Shown here in pieces: positions 9,312-17,669 of a DNA stretch of 39,487 nt. A model generated the notes under the pieces. It was not told the DNA's origin. It saw only the letters and a list, made by a program, of their open reading frames with translations, and made no database searches. The position numbers and the translations under genes were made by a program. The stretch lies in NCBI GenBank assembly GCA_937936465.1, contig CALDDH010000024.1, forward strand, positions 1 to 39,487, read 5' to 3'. The DNA is from an uncultured Mycoplasmatales bacterium. GTDB taxonomy: Bacteria; Bacillota_I; Bacilli_A; UBA3375. Each line of letters begins with the position of its first letter. Positions within the stretch are counted from its first letter, which is position 1.

Positions 9312-9334
9312 TAAAAAAAACATCTAATTAAGAT
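9312..9334 (-). terminator. terminator of the tRNA transcript
   Basis: On the minus strand CATCT-TAATT-AGATG is followed by eight T residues. It lies about 70 bases downstream of the tRNA-Gly gene. Confidence 0.7.
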
Positions 9335-9404
9335 GAGTTTTTTCTTTTAATTTACATTATCTTTAATAAAATATATTTTTATTAAAAATAAGTAAATTAA
9401 ATAT

Positions 9405-9478
9405 TGGAGCGGGTGATGGGAATCGGACCCACGTCATCAGCTTGGAAGGCTGAGGTAATACCATTATACGACACCCGC
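9405..9478 (-). tRNA. tRNA-Gly (anticodon UCC)
   Basis: It folds as a full cloverleaf of 74 bases including an encoded CCA (9405-9407). The acceptor stem is GCGGGTG/CACCCGC, the anticodon loop CTTCCAA gives UCC, and the T arm is GGGTCCGATTCCC-like. It is the second gene of a two-tRNA unit with a 9-base spacer. Confidence 0.95.
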
Positions 9479-9487
9479 AATTTTATA

Positions 9488-9564
9488 TGGTGGACCCTGT
9501 AGGATTTGAACCTACGACCGCTCGGTTATGAGCCGAGAGCTCTAACCAGCTGAGCTAAGGGTCC
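9488..9564 (-). tRNA. tRNA with CAU anticodon, Ile2 (lysidine type) or elongator Met
   Basis: A 77-base cloverleaf with encoded CCA (9488-9490). The acceptor stem is GGACCCT/AGGGTCC, the D arm is AGCTCAGCTGGTTAGAGCT, the anticodon loop is CTCATAA, and the T loop is TTCAAAT. The GGACC acceptor and the CGGCTCATAACCG arm resemble tRNA-Ile2 of Bacillota, whose C34 is modified by TilS, more than the elongator Met species. The assignment is not certain by eye. Confidence 0.93.
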
Positions 9565-9638
9565 TTATTTGATGATATAAAACAACAAGTAAATTCTACC
9601 ATATTTAGACTAAAATATCAAATTTATTTCTATTTTTC

Positions 9639-10940
9639 TTATTTATATAGTGATTTTATTTTTGATAAATCCATTTTATATACGTAAGTACCGACAAAAA
9701 TAATCATTACTACTTCTGATATTAAATAAGAAATACCAACTCCAATCCCACCAAATAAATATATAAAACTAATTAATAAAGTCGGCAATAATAATAAATT
9801 TCTAAATGCTGATATTAAAAGTGAATTTTTTGGATTACCAATTGATGTAAAGAAACCAGGTATTTCATAACTAACAAAACTTAATATATATCCTAGTCCA
9901 GTTAAAATAAACATAGGTATGACTATTCTAATAATTTCTGAATTAATTCCACTAATTGCTACAAAGAATAAAATAATTAGCATTATTATGTAAATTACAA
10001 TTGCATATGGAATAGATTTCTTAATATTAAAAATTAGTAGTTCTCTAACGTGCTGGTATTTTTTTTCACTATATAACTTAGAAAAAAGTGGTTGCATCCC
10101 ATACATTACACCTAAATATGGCATAAATATTAATGCTGTTAATGTAGAAACATATGCATATGCTGTTAATGTATTTAAATCAGTAAAATGAATTAGTGCA
10201 ATATTTATTATTATTATGACAATTGCATCACTTGACATTGAGATAAACTCACTTGAACCATTATATAATACTTTTAGATATCCACTAACATCTACTTCTG
10301 GTTTAACTAATTTCAATTCATGATCTTCATGAATAAAGTAATAAATTGCGACTATCGATGCAACTATTGATGCAACAAGTGTTGACAAACCTAACCCAAC
10401 AACACCCATATCTAAAAAGATAACAAAAAATATACTCAATAATAAATTTAAAATCAATGGAATTGTTTTAATTCTAGCTGCAATTTTAGGAAATCCAACA
10501 TTTAACATTAATGTTGAAAAGATTGAATAAATAAAGATCGGCAATTGTGTAAAAACAACAAAAATAAAATAAATTTGAGTTTTAATAAATATATCATTAT
10601 TAACACTTGCACCAAGTAATGTTATAATCTGCTCATTAAATATAAGGAATAATATTGTTAAAAAAAAGTAAAAAATAATTGTCACTACTAAATAAAATGA
10701 TATATACTTACCAACTTTATCTGTTTGTTGTTGTAAGCCAATAAATGCCCCAAAACCACTGGCTATCATTTGCGCTATTCCTCCAGCTATAATTAAAAAT
10801 GGTAAAACTAAATTCGTAGCTATAAGTGTACTTCCACCAACAAAGACTGCAGCTATAATTCGATCAGCATTAAACATTAATGATTGAATTATAAAGGTAT
10901 TAACCATTGGTTTGGCATACATATTAAATGATTTTTGCAT
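9639..10940 (-). CDS. MATE-family efflux transporter
   Basis: A 433-residue polytopic membrane protein with about 12 hydrophobic segments in two similar halves, the layout of MATE (MatE) multidrug or metabolite:cation antiporters. The N-terminal region AKPMVNTFIIQSLMFNADRI and the GFPKIAARIKTIPLILNLLL segment are typical of the family. It is the last gene of rnj-coaX-srt-alr-MATE, starting 17 bases after alr, with AAGGAAT upstream of the ATG. The substrate is unknown. Because it neighbours cell-wall genes, an envelope-related substrate is conceivable, but nothing in the sequence proves it. Confidence 0.85.
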   Translation of the reverse strand: MQKSFNMYAKPMVNTFIIQSLMFNADRIIAAVFVGGSTLIATNLVLPFLIIAGGIAQMIASGFGAFIGLQQQTDKVGKYISFYLVVTIIFYFFLTILFLIFNEQIITLLGASVNNDIFIKTQIYFIFVVFTQLPIFIYSIFSTLMLNVGFPKIAARIKTIPLILNLLLSIFFVIFLDMGVVGLGLSTLVASIVASIVAIYYFIHEDHELKLVKPEVDVSGYLKVLYNGSSEFISMSSDAIVIIIINIALIHFTDLNTLTAYAYVSTLTALIFMPYLGVMYGMQPLFSKLYSEKKYQHVRELLIFNIKKSIPYAIVIYIIMLIILFFVAISGINSEIIRIVIPMFILTGLGYILSFVSYEIPGFFTSIGNPKNSLLISAFRNLLLLPTLLISFIYLFGGIGVGISYLISEVVMIIFVGTYVYKMDLSKIKSLYK

Positions 10941-10957
10941 TTATTCCTTTCATTTGT

Positions 10958-11989
10958 TTATTGAATATATTCTCGACTTATTCTTGAACCTAATACTGAT
11001 AATATTTCATATACAGATATTTGACTATGCTTAGAAAGTGTATATAGATCAAATTCATTTGCAATTAAATATATATATTGACCTTTTTGAATGTTAGTAT
11101 TTTGATCCGCCAAAACTAATGTTTGGCACATACATACTTTACCAACAATCTTACCAATATTTGGGATCATATAATTATGATAATTTTGTCTCATTCCATC
11201 ATGATAACCAATTGGTAATGATATAATTTTACCATATACATGATCAATTCCATCATATCCAACTAAACCATAATATTCTTTAATACTTCCCACTCTAACT
11301 TTTAACTTAATAGTCGGTTTAATTAAATCTTTATATTGATTATAAATTATTTGATTATCAAAGTAACCATATGTTGCTAACCCTGGTCTAATTAAATTAT
11401 CAAAAGTTGTTAGATATTTTAAACTACCAAGACCATTATATAAATGAATATATTTAATTGATAACTGCTGTTTAAACTTTTCAGTAATTATTTTAAATTG
11501 ATTAATTTGTTTAAAAGAAATATGAGTATTATTAGCTTGAGGTAAGTGAGTATAAATTCCTTCAATTAATAAATCATTATACATGATAATTTCAATAACT
11601 TGACCTACTTGATTATTTAAAAAACCTAGACGACCCATTCCAACATCAATTTTTAAGTGAAATTTAATTGATGAATCAATCATATTTAAAATTTCAAAAT
11701 CATAAACTGTAATTATTATATTATATTGTTTGATTATTGGAATATCATTATTAAAAATAGCAGAGAATAAAAGTATTTTAGCTTCTTTTGATTTATTTCT
11801 AATATAGATTGCCTCTTGAATTGTCGACACACCAAAAAACAAGTAACCTGCCTCTATTAGATAATCAATTAACTGTAATCCTAGGCCATAAACATTCCCC
11901 TTAACAGGTATGCAAACTTCTTTATCTTTACTTAAAATTTTTAAATTATCTAAAACATTTTTTACATCAACTTCTAATATTCTACCCAT
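10958..11989 (-). CDS. alr: alanine racemase family protein
   Basis: A PLP-dependent fold-type III racemase that would supply D-alanine for peptidoglycan. The 343 residues are slightly short for Alr (about 370). The PLP lysine is in IPVKGNVYGLG (Lys30), where most Alr proteins have VVKANAYGHG; the Lys and Tyr-Gly are kept, while the usual His is Leu. Further matches are KIDVGMGRLGF, the YTHLPQAN block, LIRPGLATYG (the Arg that contacts the pyridine nitrogen), the second catalytic Tyr in LVGYDGI, and SLPIGYHDGM. It lies 34 bases after the sortase gene. A serine or other amino-acid racemase cannot be excluded given the divergent lysine motif. Confidence 0.85.
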   Translation of the reverse strand: MGRILEVDVKNVLDNLKILSKDKEVCIPVKGNVYGLGLQLIDYLIEAGYLFFGVSTIQEAIYIRNKSKEAKILLFSAIFNNDIPIIKQYNIIITVYDFEILNMIDSSIKFHLKIDVGMGRLGFLNNQVGQVIEIIMYNDLLIEGIYTHLPQANNTHISFKQINQFKIITEKFKQQLSIKYIHLYNGLGSLKYLTTFDNLIRPGLATYGYFDNQIIYNQYKDLIKPTIKLKVRVGSIKEYYGLVGYDGIDHVYGKIISLPIGYHDGMRQNYHNYMIPNIGKIVGKVCMCQTLVLADQNTNIQKGQYIYLIANEFDLYTLSKHSQISVYEILSVLGSRISREYIQ

Positions 11990-12023
11990 ATCTGACTCCT
12001 CTTAATCTGATTTAAAGTAAATA

Positions 12024-12614
12024 CTAACTTTCAATTATTTCTGCCTTAACAACATAGCGGTTTGTTATCTTTGTTCCAAACCCAAATGGATAACATGTGT
12101 ATAATGAAATACCTTGACCATCTGTTTCCCAAAAAACTTCATCTACTTGATCATCTTCAATTACTTTTGTATCAGTAACTTGATAATGATATATTTGACC
12201 TGTAATATTTAAAGTAATCTGATCACCGACTTGAATATCTTCAAGTTTTTTAAAAGCCATTTCTCGGTGACCTGCCAGAACAACAACTCCAGCTTCATTT
12301 GGCATTGATCCACTTGGGTCAAATGTAACCCCTTCATTTAAGGCCGAAGCTAAACCATCACCGGGATTACCTAAAAGAACTGCTGACTCTAAGTCAACTG
12401 CTGGTATTTCAAGGTAGCCAATAACTTCATTTTCTAAACTTTCAATAGATTGATTATTGTCTGCATCAGGCTGATCATATTTCTCGTGAGCTTGATTTAA
12501 ATCAGCTCTAGAGTTAATAACTCTATACGCAAAACTTAATACATAATAACTAATAATGATAATTGAAGTAATTAATAAAATATTAATAAGCTTATTTATT
12601 ATTTTATTTTTCAT
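12024..12614 (-). CDS. class D-like sortase
   Basis: A membrane-anchored transpeptidase of about 196 residues that would attach surface proteins to the wall. An N-terminal membrane segment (about residues 7-27) precedes the sortase barrel. The catalytic triad is visible: His in LAGHREMAF, Cys in LYTCYPFGF and Arg in KITNRYVV. The TLNI...YHYQV block and the TCYPF signature resemble class D housekeeping-type enzymes. The start at 12614 (MKNKIINK) overlaps the coaX stop and implies translational coupling; an in-frame ATG at 12632 is the alternative, and neither has a clear Shine-Dalgarno site. No protein with an LPxTG-like sorting signal is encoded in this window, including the GLUG protein. Confidence 0.88.
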   Translation of the reverse strand: MKNKIINKLINILLITSIIIISYYVLSFAYRVINSRADLNQAHEKYDQPDADNNQSIESLENEVIGYLEIPAVDLESAVLLGNPGDGLASALNEGVTFDPSGSMPNEAGVVVLAGHREMAFKKLEDIQVGDQITLNITGQIYHYQVTDTKVIEDDQVDEVFWETDGQGISLYTCYPFGFGTKITNRYVVKAEIIES

Positions 12615-13311
12615 GTTTGCTACATTCAACATACTTAATTAATCCATTTAATACAATATCTTCAAAATATTTGGCACCTTCAAATTCAATTAAAAAGCGA
12701 TCTCCACCACTAATATATACTTCGGGCGTATTTTTTGTAAACAATGATTTAGCATGCTCAATCAAGGATATAATTGATCCTTGATTACCAATACTAAGAC
12801 CATTATGAATGCTTATATATGTATTGTTTGATATATTATTTTGATGAATTGCATTTATATCAGTCATGATTTTTTTTTCCATCCATTTAGATCCTGGATA
12901 AATTAAAATATTACGTAAACTTCCATCAATAACAGAACTGACAGTAGTAGCAGATCCCATATCAACAATTATATAATTTTTTCTTTCAATTAATGCATAA
13001 CAACCAAGTAAGATATCAATTCCTAAATCAAAACTATTTTCAATTGGATCACTTTCTTTTAAATCAACTGAGATATAATTTAATAAATTAGTAATTTTAA
13101 TTTCATGCGTATTATTTAATTGTTCTTTGAATATATCTGATACCCAAGAAACAACACTACTAATATATATATCAGTTGTATTATATTCTTTTATTTGATC
13201 AACTATTTGATCAATATTATTTAAATCATATAAGTAATCATGAAATTTATCGGGATTCTTACTTGTTATATATTTAATTTTTGTATTACCTATATCAATA
13301 TAAATGTTCAT
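12604..13311 (-). CDS. coaX: type III pantothenate kinase
   Basis: It phosphorylates pantothenate in the first step of coenzyme A synthesis, in the cytoplasm. The 235 residues carry the ASKHA-fold marks of the CoaX family: DIGNTKIKY at the N-terminus (phosphate 1), LGIDILLG in place of the usual G.DR block, VDMGSATTVSSV in place of D.GTATT, and ISGGD near the C-terminus. The Arg of the GxDR motif is replaced by Ile and the Thr of GTA by Ser, so the motifs are divergent though the fold pattern is complete. It starts 8 bases after rnj and overlaps the sortase gene. Confidence 0.82.
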   Translation of the reverse strand: MNIYIDIGNTKIKYITSKNPDKFHDYLYDLNNIDQIVDQIKEYNTTDIYISSVVSWVSDIFKEQLNNTHEIKITNLLNYISVDLKESDPIENSFDLGIDILLGCYALIERKNYIIVDMGSATTVSSVIDGSLRNILIYPGSKWMEKKIMTDINAIHQNNISNNTYISIHNGLSIGNQGSIISLIEHAKSLFTKNTPEVYISGGDRFLIEFEGAKYFEDIVLNGLIKYVECSKHEK

Positions 13312-13319
13312 CCTATTCC

Positions 13320-15041
13320 TTATACTACTTCAGGTTTATAATCAATTAATTCAGTTGAAACATATGAGCTTTTCCCTGTTAATTTAAGAATAGTACTAAT
13401 CATTAATTTATTTAAAACAACAATTAATTCATCTTTTGGAAGATGAGAATTCTTTTTAAAGTGTCCCATAAAATCATATTGTAATTGTTTAAATAATTCA
13501 CCTGATTCTTTAATAACAACAAAACCTCTTGTTGTAATTTGTGGAAATGCCATTAGTTTTCTAGTTTTCTGATCAAATAAACAAACGATGATTAAAATAC
13601 CTTCACTCGCTAATTTTTCCATTAACTTATCTTCCATTGGTACATTGGTATTTGTTCCACTAACAAAAATACTTTTACCTGGTACACGACTTTTGAAAAT
13701 ACGCCCTTTTTTATTTTTAAATGATAATAAATCACCATTTCTTAATAAGAAAATATTTTTCTCAGGTATCCCAATAAATTCTGCTGATTTTTTATGTGCT
13801 AAAAGCATATTATTTGTTCCGTGAATTGGAGCAAAGTTTGTTGGTTTAAATAATGTTAATAATAATTTTTGTTCTTCAGCTGAAGCATGTCCTGATGCAT
13901 GAGTTTTAAAGTGATCACTATTAATAATGACTTTACAACCAGTTTTATATAATGCATCGATTACAGTTCCGATTTTTTTCTTATTTCCTGGAATTGGACT
14001 TGAAGCAAAAACAATTGTGTCCATTTCACTCAATGCAATATTTTTATTTAACCCATGAGATATTCTAGATAATGCAGCTAAATTTTCACCTTGTGAACCT
14101 GTAGTTATAATGCATATTTCTTCTGGTTTATAATTCTTTAATTTTTTAGGTTCAACTAAATCATTTTTAGTTATATTAATATATTTGGTCTTCATCCCAA
14201 TATCTATTCCATTAATAAGTGATCTACCAATTACACATATTTTTCTATTCTCTTTTAATGCACCTTCAATAATTTTTTGCACACGATTTAAGTTAGAGGC
14301 AAATGTTGTGAAGATGATTCTTCCAGGTGCTTCCTTAATTAAAGTATGTAAATTATTACCTACTTCATTTTCAGATAAACTTATTCCTTTAACATGTGCA
14401 TTAGTACTATCAGATAACATACACATTACACCTTTTTTACTTAGATCAACCATCTTATGAAAATCAGCTACCTTTTGTCCGGGTGGTGAAAAGTCAATTT
14501 TAAAGTCCCCAGTTGTAACAATGTTTCCATCAGGTGTTTCAAAGAAAAATCCCATTGCGTCTGGAATACTATGCGTAACACGATATACAATTATCTTTAA
14601 ATCAGGAAATTGAATTTCACTACTTCCATGAATTTCTCTAATGTCTACTTTTAATTTTGCTTCTTTTAATTTATTTTCAATCATAAACTTAGCTGTTTTA
14701 GGTGCATATATTTTAGGTATTTTAACTTTTCTAAGTAAGAAAGGTATTCCACCAATATGATCTTCATGACCATGGGTAATAAATAATCCTTTAATACGCC
14801 CTTCATTCATTTTCAAATAATCATAATTAGGAATAATATAATCAATTCCTATTTGTTCTTTATCTGGGAATAATATTCCAAAATCTACAATATATATTCC
14901 TTCTTTATATTCAATCACGTAACAGTTCTTACCAACTTCTCCAAGACCGCCCAAAGACATTATCCTAATTTCATCAGGATTTCTATAATTTGTATTTTTA
15001 TTCTTTGTGCTACTTGGAGGTGTAATTTTATTCTCTATCAT
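13320..15041 (-). CDS. rnj: ribonuclease J (metallo-beta-lactamase/beta-CASP)
   Basis: A 5'-3' exo- and endoribonuclease central to mRNA decay and rRNA maturation in Bacillota. The 573 residues fit RNase J. The zinc motif THGHEDHIGG puts ligands at His90, His92, Asp94 and His95. Further marks are VTHSIPDAMGF, the GDFKID block, the beta-CASP segments (DSTNAHVKG, TTFASNLNRVQ) and SDHFKTHASGHA plus PIHGTNNMLLAH. The C-terminal domain is present. It is the first gene of the operon; an extended -10 (TGTTATAAT, hexamer 15089-15094) lies upstream, and GGAGG precedes the ATG. Whether it is J1 or J2 cannot be told. Confidence 0.93.
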   Translation of the reverse strand: MIENKITPPSSTKNKNTNYRNPDEIRIMSLGGLGEVGKNCYVIEYKEGIYIVDFGILFPDKEQIGIDYIIPNYDYLKMNEGRIKGLFITHGHEDHIGGIPFLLRKVKIPKIYAPKTAKFMIENKLKEAKLKVDIREIHGSSEIQFPDLKIIVYRVTHSIPDAMGFFFETPDGNIVTTGDFKIDFSPPGQKVADFHKMVDLSKKGVMCMLSDSTNAHVKGISLSENEVGNNLHTLIKEAPGRIIFTTFASNLNRVQKIIEGALKENRKICVIGRSLINGIDIGMKTKYINITKNDLVEPKKLKNYKPEEICIITTGSQGENLAALSRISHGLNKNIALSEMDTIVFASSPIPGNKKKIGTVIDALYKTGCKVIINSDHFKTHASGHASAEEQKLLLTLFKPTNFAPIHGTNNMLLAHKKSAEFIGIPEKNIFLLRNGDLLSFKNKKGRIFKSRVPGKSIFVSGTNTNVPMEDKLMEKLASEGILIIVCLFDQKTRKLMAFPQITTRGFVVIKESGELFKQLQYDFMGHFKKNSHLPKDELIVVLNKLMISTILKLTGKSSYVSTELIDYKPEVV

Positions 15042-15088
15042 ATTTCCTCCATTTTATATTTCTATGATAATATAGCCATGATGTTAAT

Positions 15089-15094
15089 ATTATA
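15089..15094 (-). promoter_or_regulatory. extended -10 promoter of the rnj operon
   Basis: TATAAT preceded by TGT on the minus strand (TGTTATAAT), about 48 bases before the rnj start. No good -35 is visible, as usual for extended -10 promoters. Confidence 0.5.
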
Positions 15095-15217
15095 ACATTT
15101 ATCTTACTTATTTGTTTGTCTAATTAATTAAAATATTTATTTTTCAATTAAGACATGCACTATATTTTAAATCTTTACTAAATACAAAACTTATAAATAG
15201 ATATAGAAAATTATCAT

Positions 15218-16140
15218 TTATTGTTTATCATCTTTAATTAAATTAATAAAATCATCTAAAAAATTATATTTTTCTTTATATTCATCTTCTGAAACCAAAA
15301 AATACTCTGAACTGTTTCTTGGCATTGGGTAACCCTTTTTAATTGAAAATGTAATATCTGTTTCATATGTTCCACTTGCATCTCAAAATTGATATTAATA
15401 ACTTCTTTTTCTTTATCAGAATATTCATTTGGATCATACTGTTCTTTAATATTTTTCTTTATAGGTATCCCTGTTCTACTTGTCTCAGTATATCTATTTA
15501 AAAATTTAAGTATCTTATTTTCTAATATTTCTAGTTTCTTATCAGTTTGATTAACATCTGCAAGCACATTACTTCTTAATAACATTAAATCAGATTTAAT
15601 ATCTTGGATATAATTTAAAAAATTTTGATAAGAAAATTCCAATATGTTTTCATTTATTATGTAATATTTTAGTTCTTTACTATCAACTCTTTTATCAAGA
15701 GCTATTGTCAAATATATGTTTTTATATTCAAACACTAAATTATTTTTACCTAAACCAACTATAGAAATACCTTGATATGCACTTGTTGGTGGATTAATAA
15801 AATTTTCTTTTATTTTACATATATTTCTAGACATACCTAAGTCTTTTTGCCTTTTCATGTATAACCAACTGTCATTTTTTAATAGTCCACTATTGAACAT
15901 GTCAAATGCTATCCTAGTATTATCATTTAAATTATCTTTTAAACTTTTTACTTTATAAAATGAAAAATTATAATATACAGTTACAATAAAAATAAACACT
16001 GGAACTAGAACAGCATTTAATAGAGTAGTATTTATATGTTTTAAAAATCCATATTGTGTAATATCTGCTATATCTAATATTAAATATATAACAACAAAAA
16101 AGATCATCCCCAATTCAAATTTACCAACTTTAAATTTCAT
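15218..16140 (-). pseudogene. two-TM protein of unknown function, frameshifted near the 3' end
   Basis: The uninterrupted frame from 16140 ends at 15256 (294 residues) with an implausible Gln- and Phe-rich tail. Ignoring two bases of the GAGA at 15381-15384 moves the reading into a frame that continues with DASGTYETDITFSIKKGYPM and ends in DDFINLIKDDKQ with a stop at 15218, an ordinary acidic protein tail. A GA duplication is therefore the likely lesion, or a sequencing error. The intact protein would have two N-terminal membrane segments (about residues 10-30 and 40-60) and a cytoplasmic domain containing a helical stretch (about 170-225). I recognise no family. It lies alone between nox and rnj, with GAGGAGGAAG upstream of the ATG. 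Confidence 0.7.
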
Positions 16141-16245
16141 CTTCCTCCTCTTTTATGTATATTGTATCACTTTTTTTTATAAAAACTTATATCTTAATTT
16201 TTAATCATTTACATTAAGATTTATTTTTAGTATTTTGTTCATAAA

Positions 16246-16268
16246 AAAACTACTTACAAAGTAGTTTT
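16246..16268 (-). terminator. terminator downstream of nox
   Basis: A 10-bp stem AAAACTACTT/AAGTAGTTTT with loop ACA, followed by a T run on the minus strand. It lies 32 bases after the nox stop and closes the radical SAM-pta-hydrolase-nox unit. Confidence 0.85.
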
Positions 16269-16299
16269 ATTATTATTATTATTTTTTATTAATCAATTA

Positions 16300-17646
16300 T
16301 TATTTATTTAAAGCAAGTATTCCTGCTTTTGTAATGAAGTTTACTGGTTGATTAAAGTGTGGTAAGAAAAACAAATCTAATAATGCTAATTTTTCAATAC
16401 TATATTTTTCTTGAATAGCCAGACTGAAGAAATGATTTGCAAGTGATATATCTGCAGTAGACATCATTTGTGCACCAAGTATTCTTTTAGTGTCAACATC
16501 CCAAACTATTTTCAAAGTAACTTTATCATTTTCTGGCATAAATTCAGGTTTTAATAATTCTTCAACTTGAATTGAATCAACATTGAAACCACGCTCTTTG
16601 GCAACTGACTCTGTAATACCTGTTGAAGACATTGTCAAGCCGTATATATGAATCGCATTTGATCCTTGAACACCTTGCATTTCAAGTTCTTTTCCACCAA
16701 TATTGTGACCTGCTACAATTCCAGTTCTAACAGCATTACTTGCTAACGCAATATGCTCATCTGTATCAGTGGCATTATTATGGATTTGACTACAATCTCC
16801 AATTGCATATACTCCTGGTATATTTGTTTCTTGTTTATTATTTACTTTAATTACTCCACGCTCATTACGTTCTAATTTAGTGTCTTGTAAAAATCTTGTG
16901 TTTGCATTAAAACCAACACTAAATAATACTAAGTCAACTTCATATTCTGATTTAGTTGTAATAATTTTACTAACTTTTCCATCAATCCCCTCAAATGATT
17001 CAACTGCTTCACCAAGAACAACATTTACACCATTTTCAATCAAGTTTTCTTCCATAGCTTTTGAAAAGTTATCATCATAGTAACGACCAAGTGGCTTATC
17101 AATATCAATTAAAGTCACTTCTTTTCCACTGTTTTTGAAAGCTTCAACTAATTCAACGCCGATATATCCAGCTCCAACAACACCAACTTTTCTAATTTCT
17201 TTATTTTCACAAACTTGTTTTGCAAATTGTGCGTGTTGGTATAATTTTGCAAAAATAATATTTTCTAAATCAATTCCTGGTAATGGTGGTTTAATTGGCC
17301 ATGACCCAACTGCAATTACTAATTTGTCATATGTGTCTTTAATTGTTTTACCTGTATTTAAATCTTCAACTTCAACTGTTTTATTATCAAAATCAATGTT
17401 ATGAACTTTATGTTCCATATAAACATCAACACCTTTTTCACGTAATAAATCAGGATTTGAATAAAATAATCCTGATGAAGTATCAATTACATTACCAATC
17501 CAAAGTGCCATTCCACAACCTAAAAATGATATATTATTATTCGAATCATATGTTGTTACTTTTACATCTTTTGAATAATTATCTGCCAATATATTTATTG
17601 TATGGGTCCCTGCATGGTTCGTTCCTACTACGATTACTTTTTCCAT
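16300..17646 (-). CDS. nox: NADH oxidase (water-forming type), CoA-disulfide reductase family
   Basis: A flavoprotein that oxidises NADH with O2, probably to water, regenerating NAD+ and removing oxygen in a fermenter. The 448 residues have the two-dinucleotide-fold layout: the FAD site VVGTNHAGTHT at the N-terminus, the redox Cys44 in SFLGCGMALWIG, the NAD site VGVVGAGYIGVELVEAF (about 154-170), the FAD segment GVYAIGDCSQ, and a C-terminal dimerisation domain. The single Cys in that position is typical of Nox and CoA-disulfide reductases, which are hard to separate by eye. It is the last gene of its operon, 23 bases after the hydrolase-like gene, with AAGGAG before the ATG. Confidence 0.9.
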   Translation of the reverse strand: MEKVIVVGTNHAGTHTINILADNYSKDVKVTTYDSNNNISFLGCGMALWIGNVIDTSSGLFYSNPDLLREKGVDVYMEHKVHNIDFDNKTVEVEDLNTGKTIKDTYDKLVIAVGSWPIKPPLPGIDLENIIFAKLYQHAQFAKQVCENKEIRKVGVVGAGYIGVELVEAFKNSGKEVTLIDIDKPLGRYYDDNFSKAMEENLIENGVNVVLGEAVESFEGIDGKVSKIITTKSEYEVDLVLFSVGFNANTRFLQDTKLERNERGVIKVNNKQETNIPGVYAIGDCSQIHNNATDTDEHIALASNAVRTGIVAGHNIGGKELEMQGVQGSNAIHIYGLTMSSTGITESVAKERGFNVDSIQVEELLKPEFMPENDKVTLKIVWDVDTKRILGAQMMSTADISLANHFFSLAIQEKYSIEKLALLDLFFLPHFNQPVNFITKAGILALNK

Positions 17647-17669
17647 TATTTCTCCTTTTTTATATGTTG

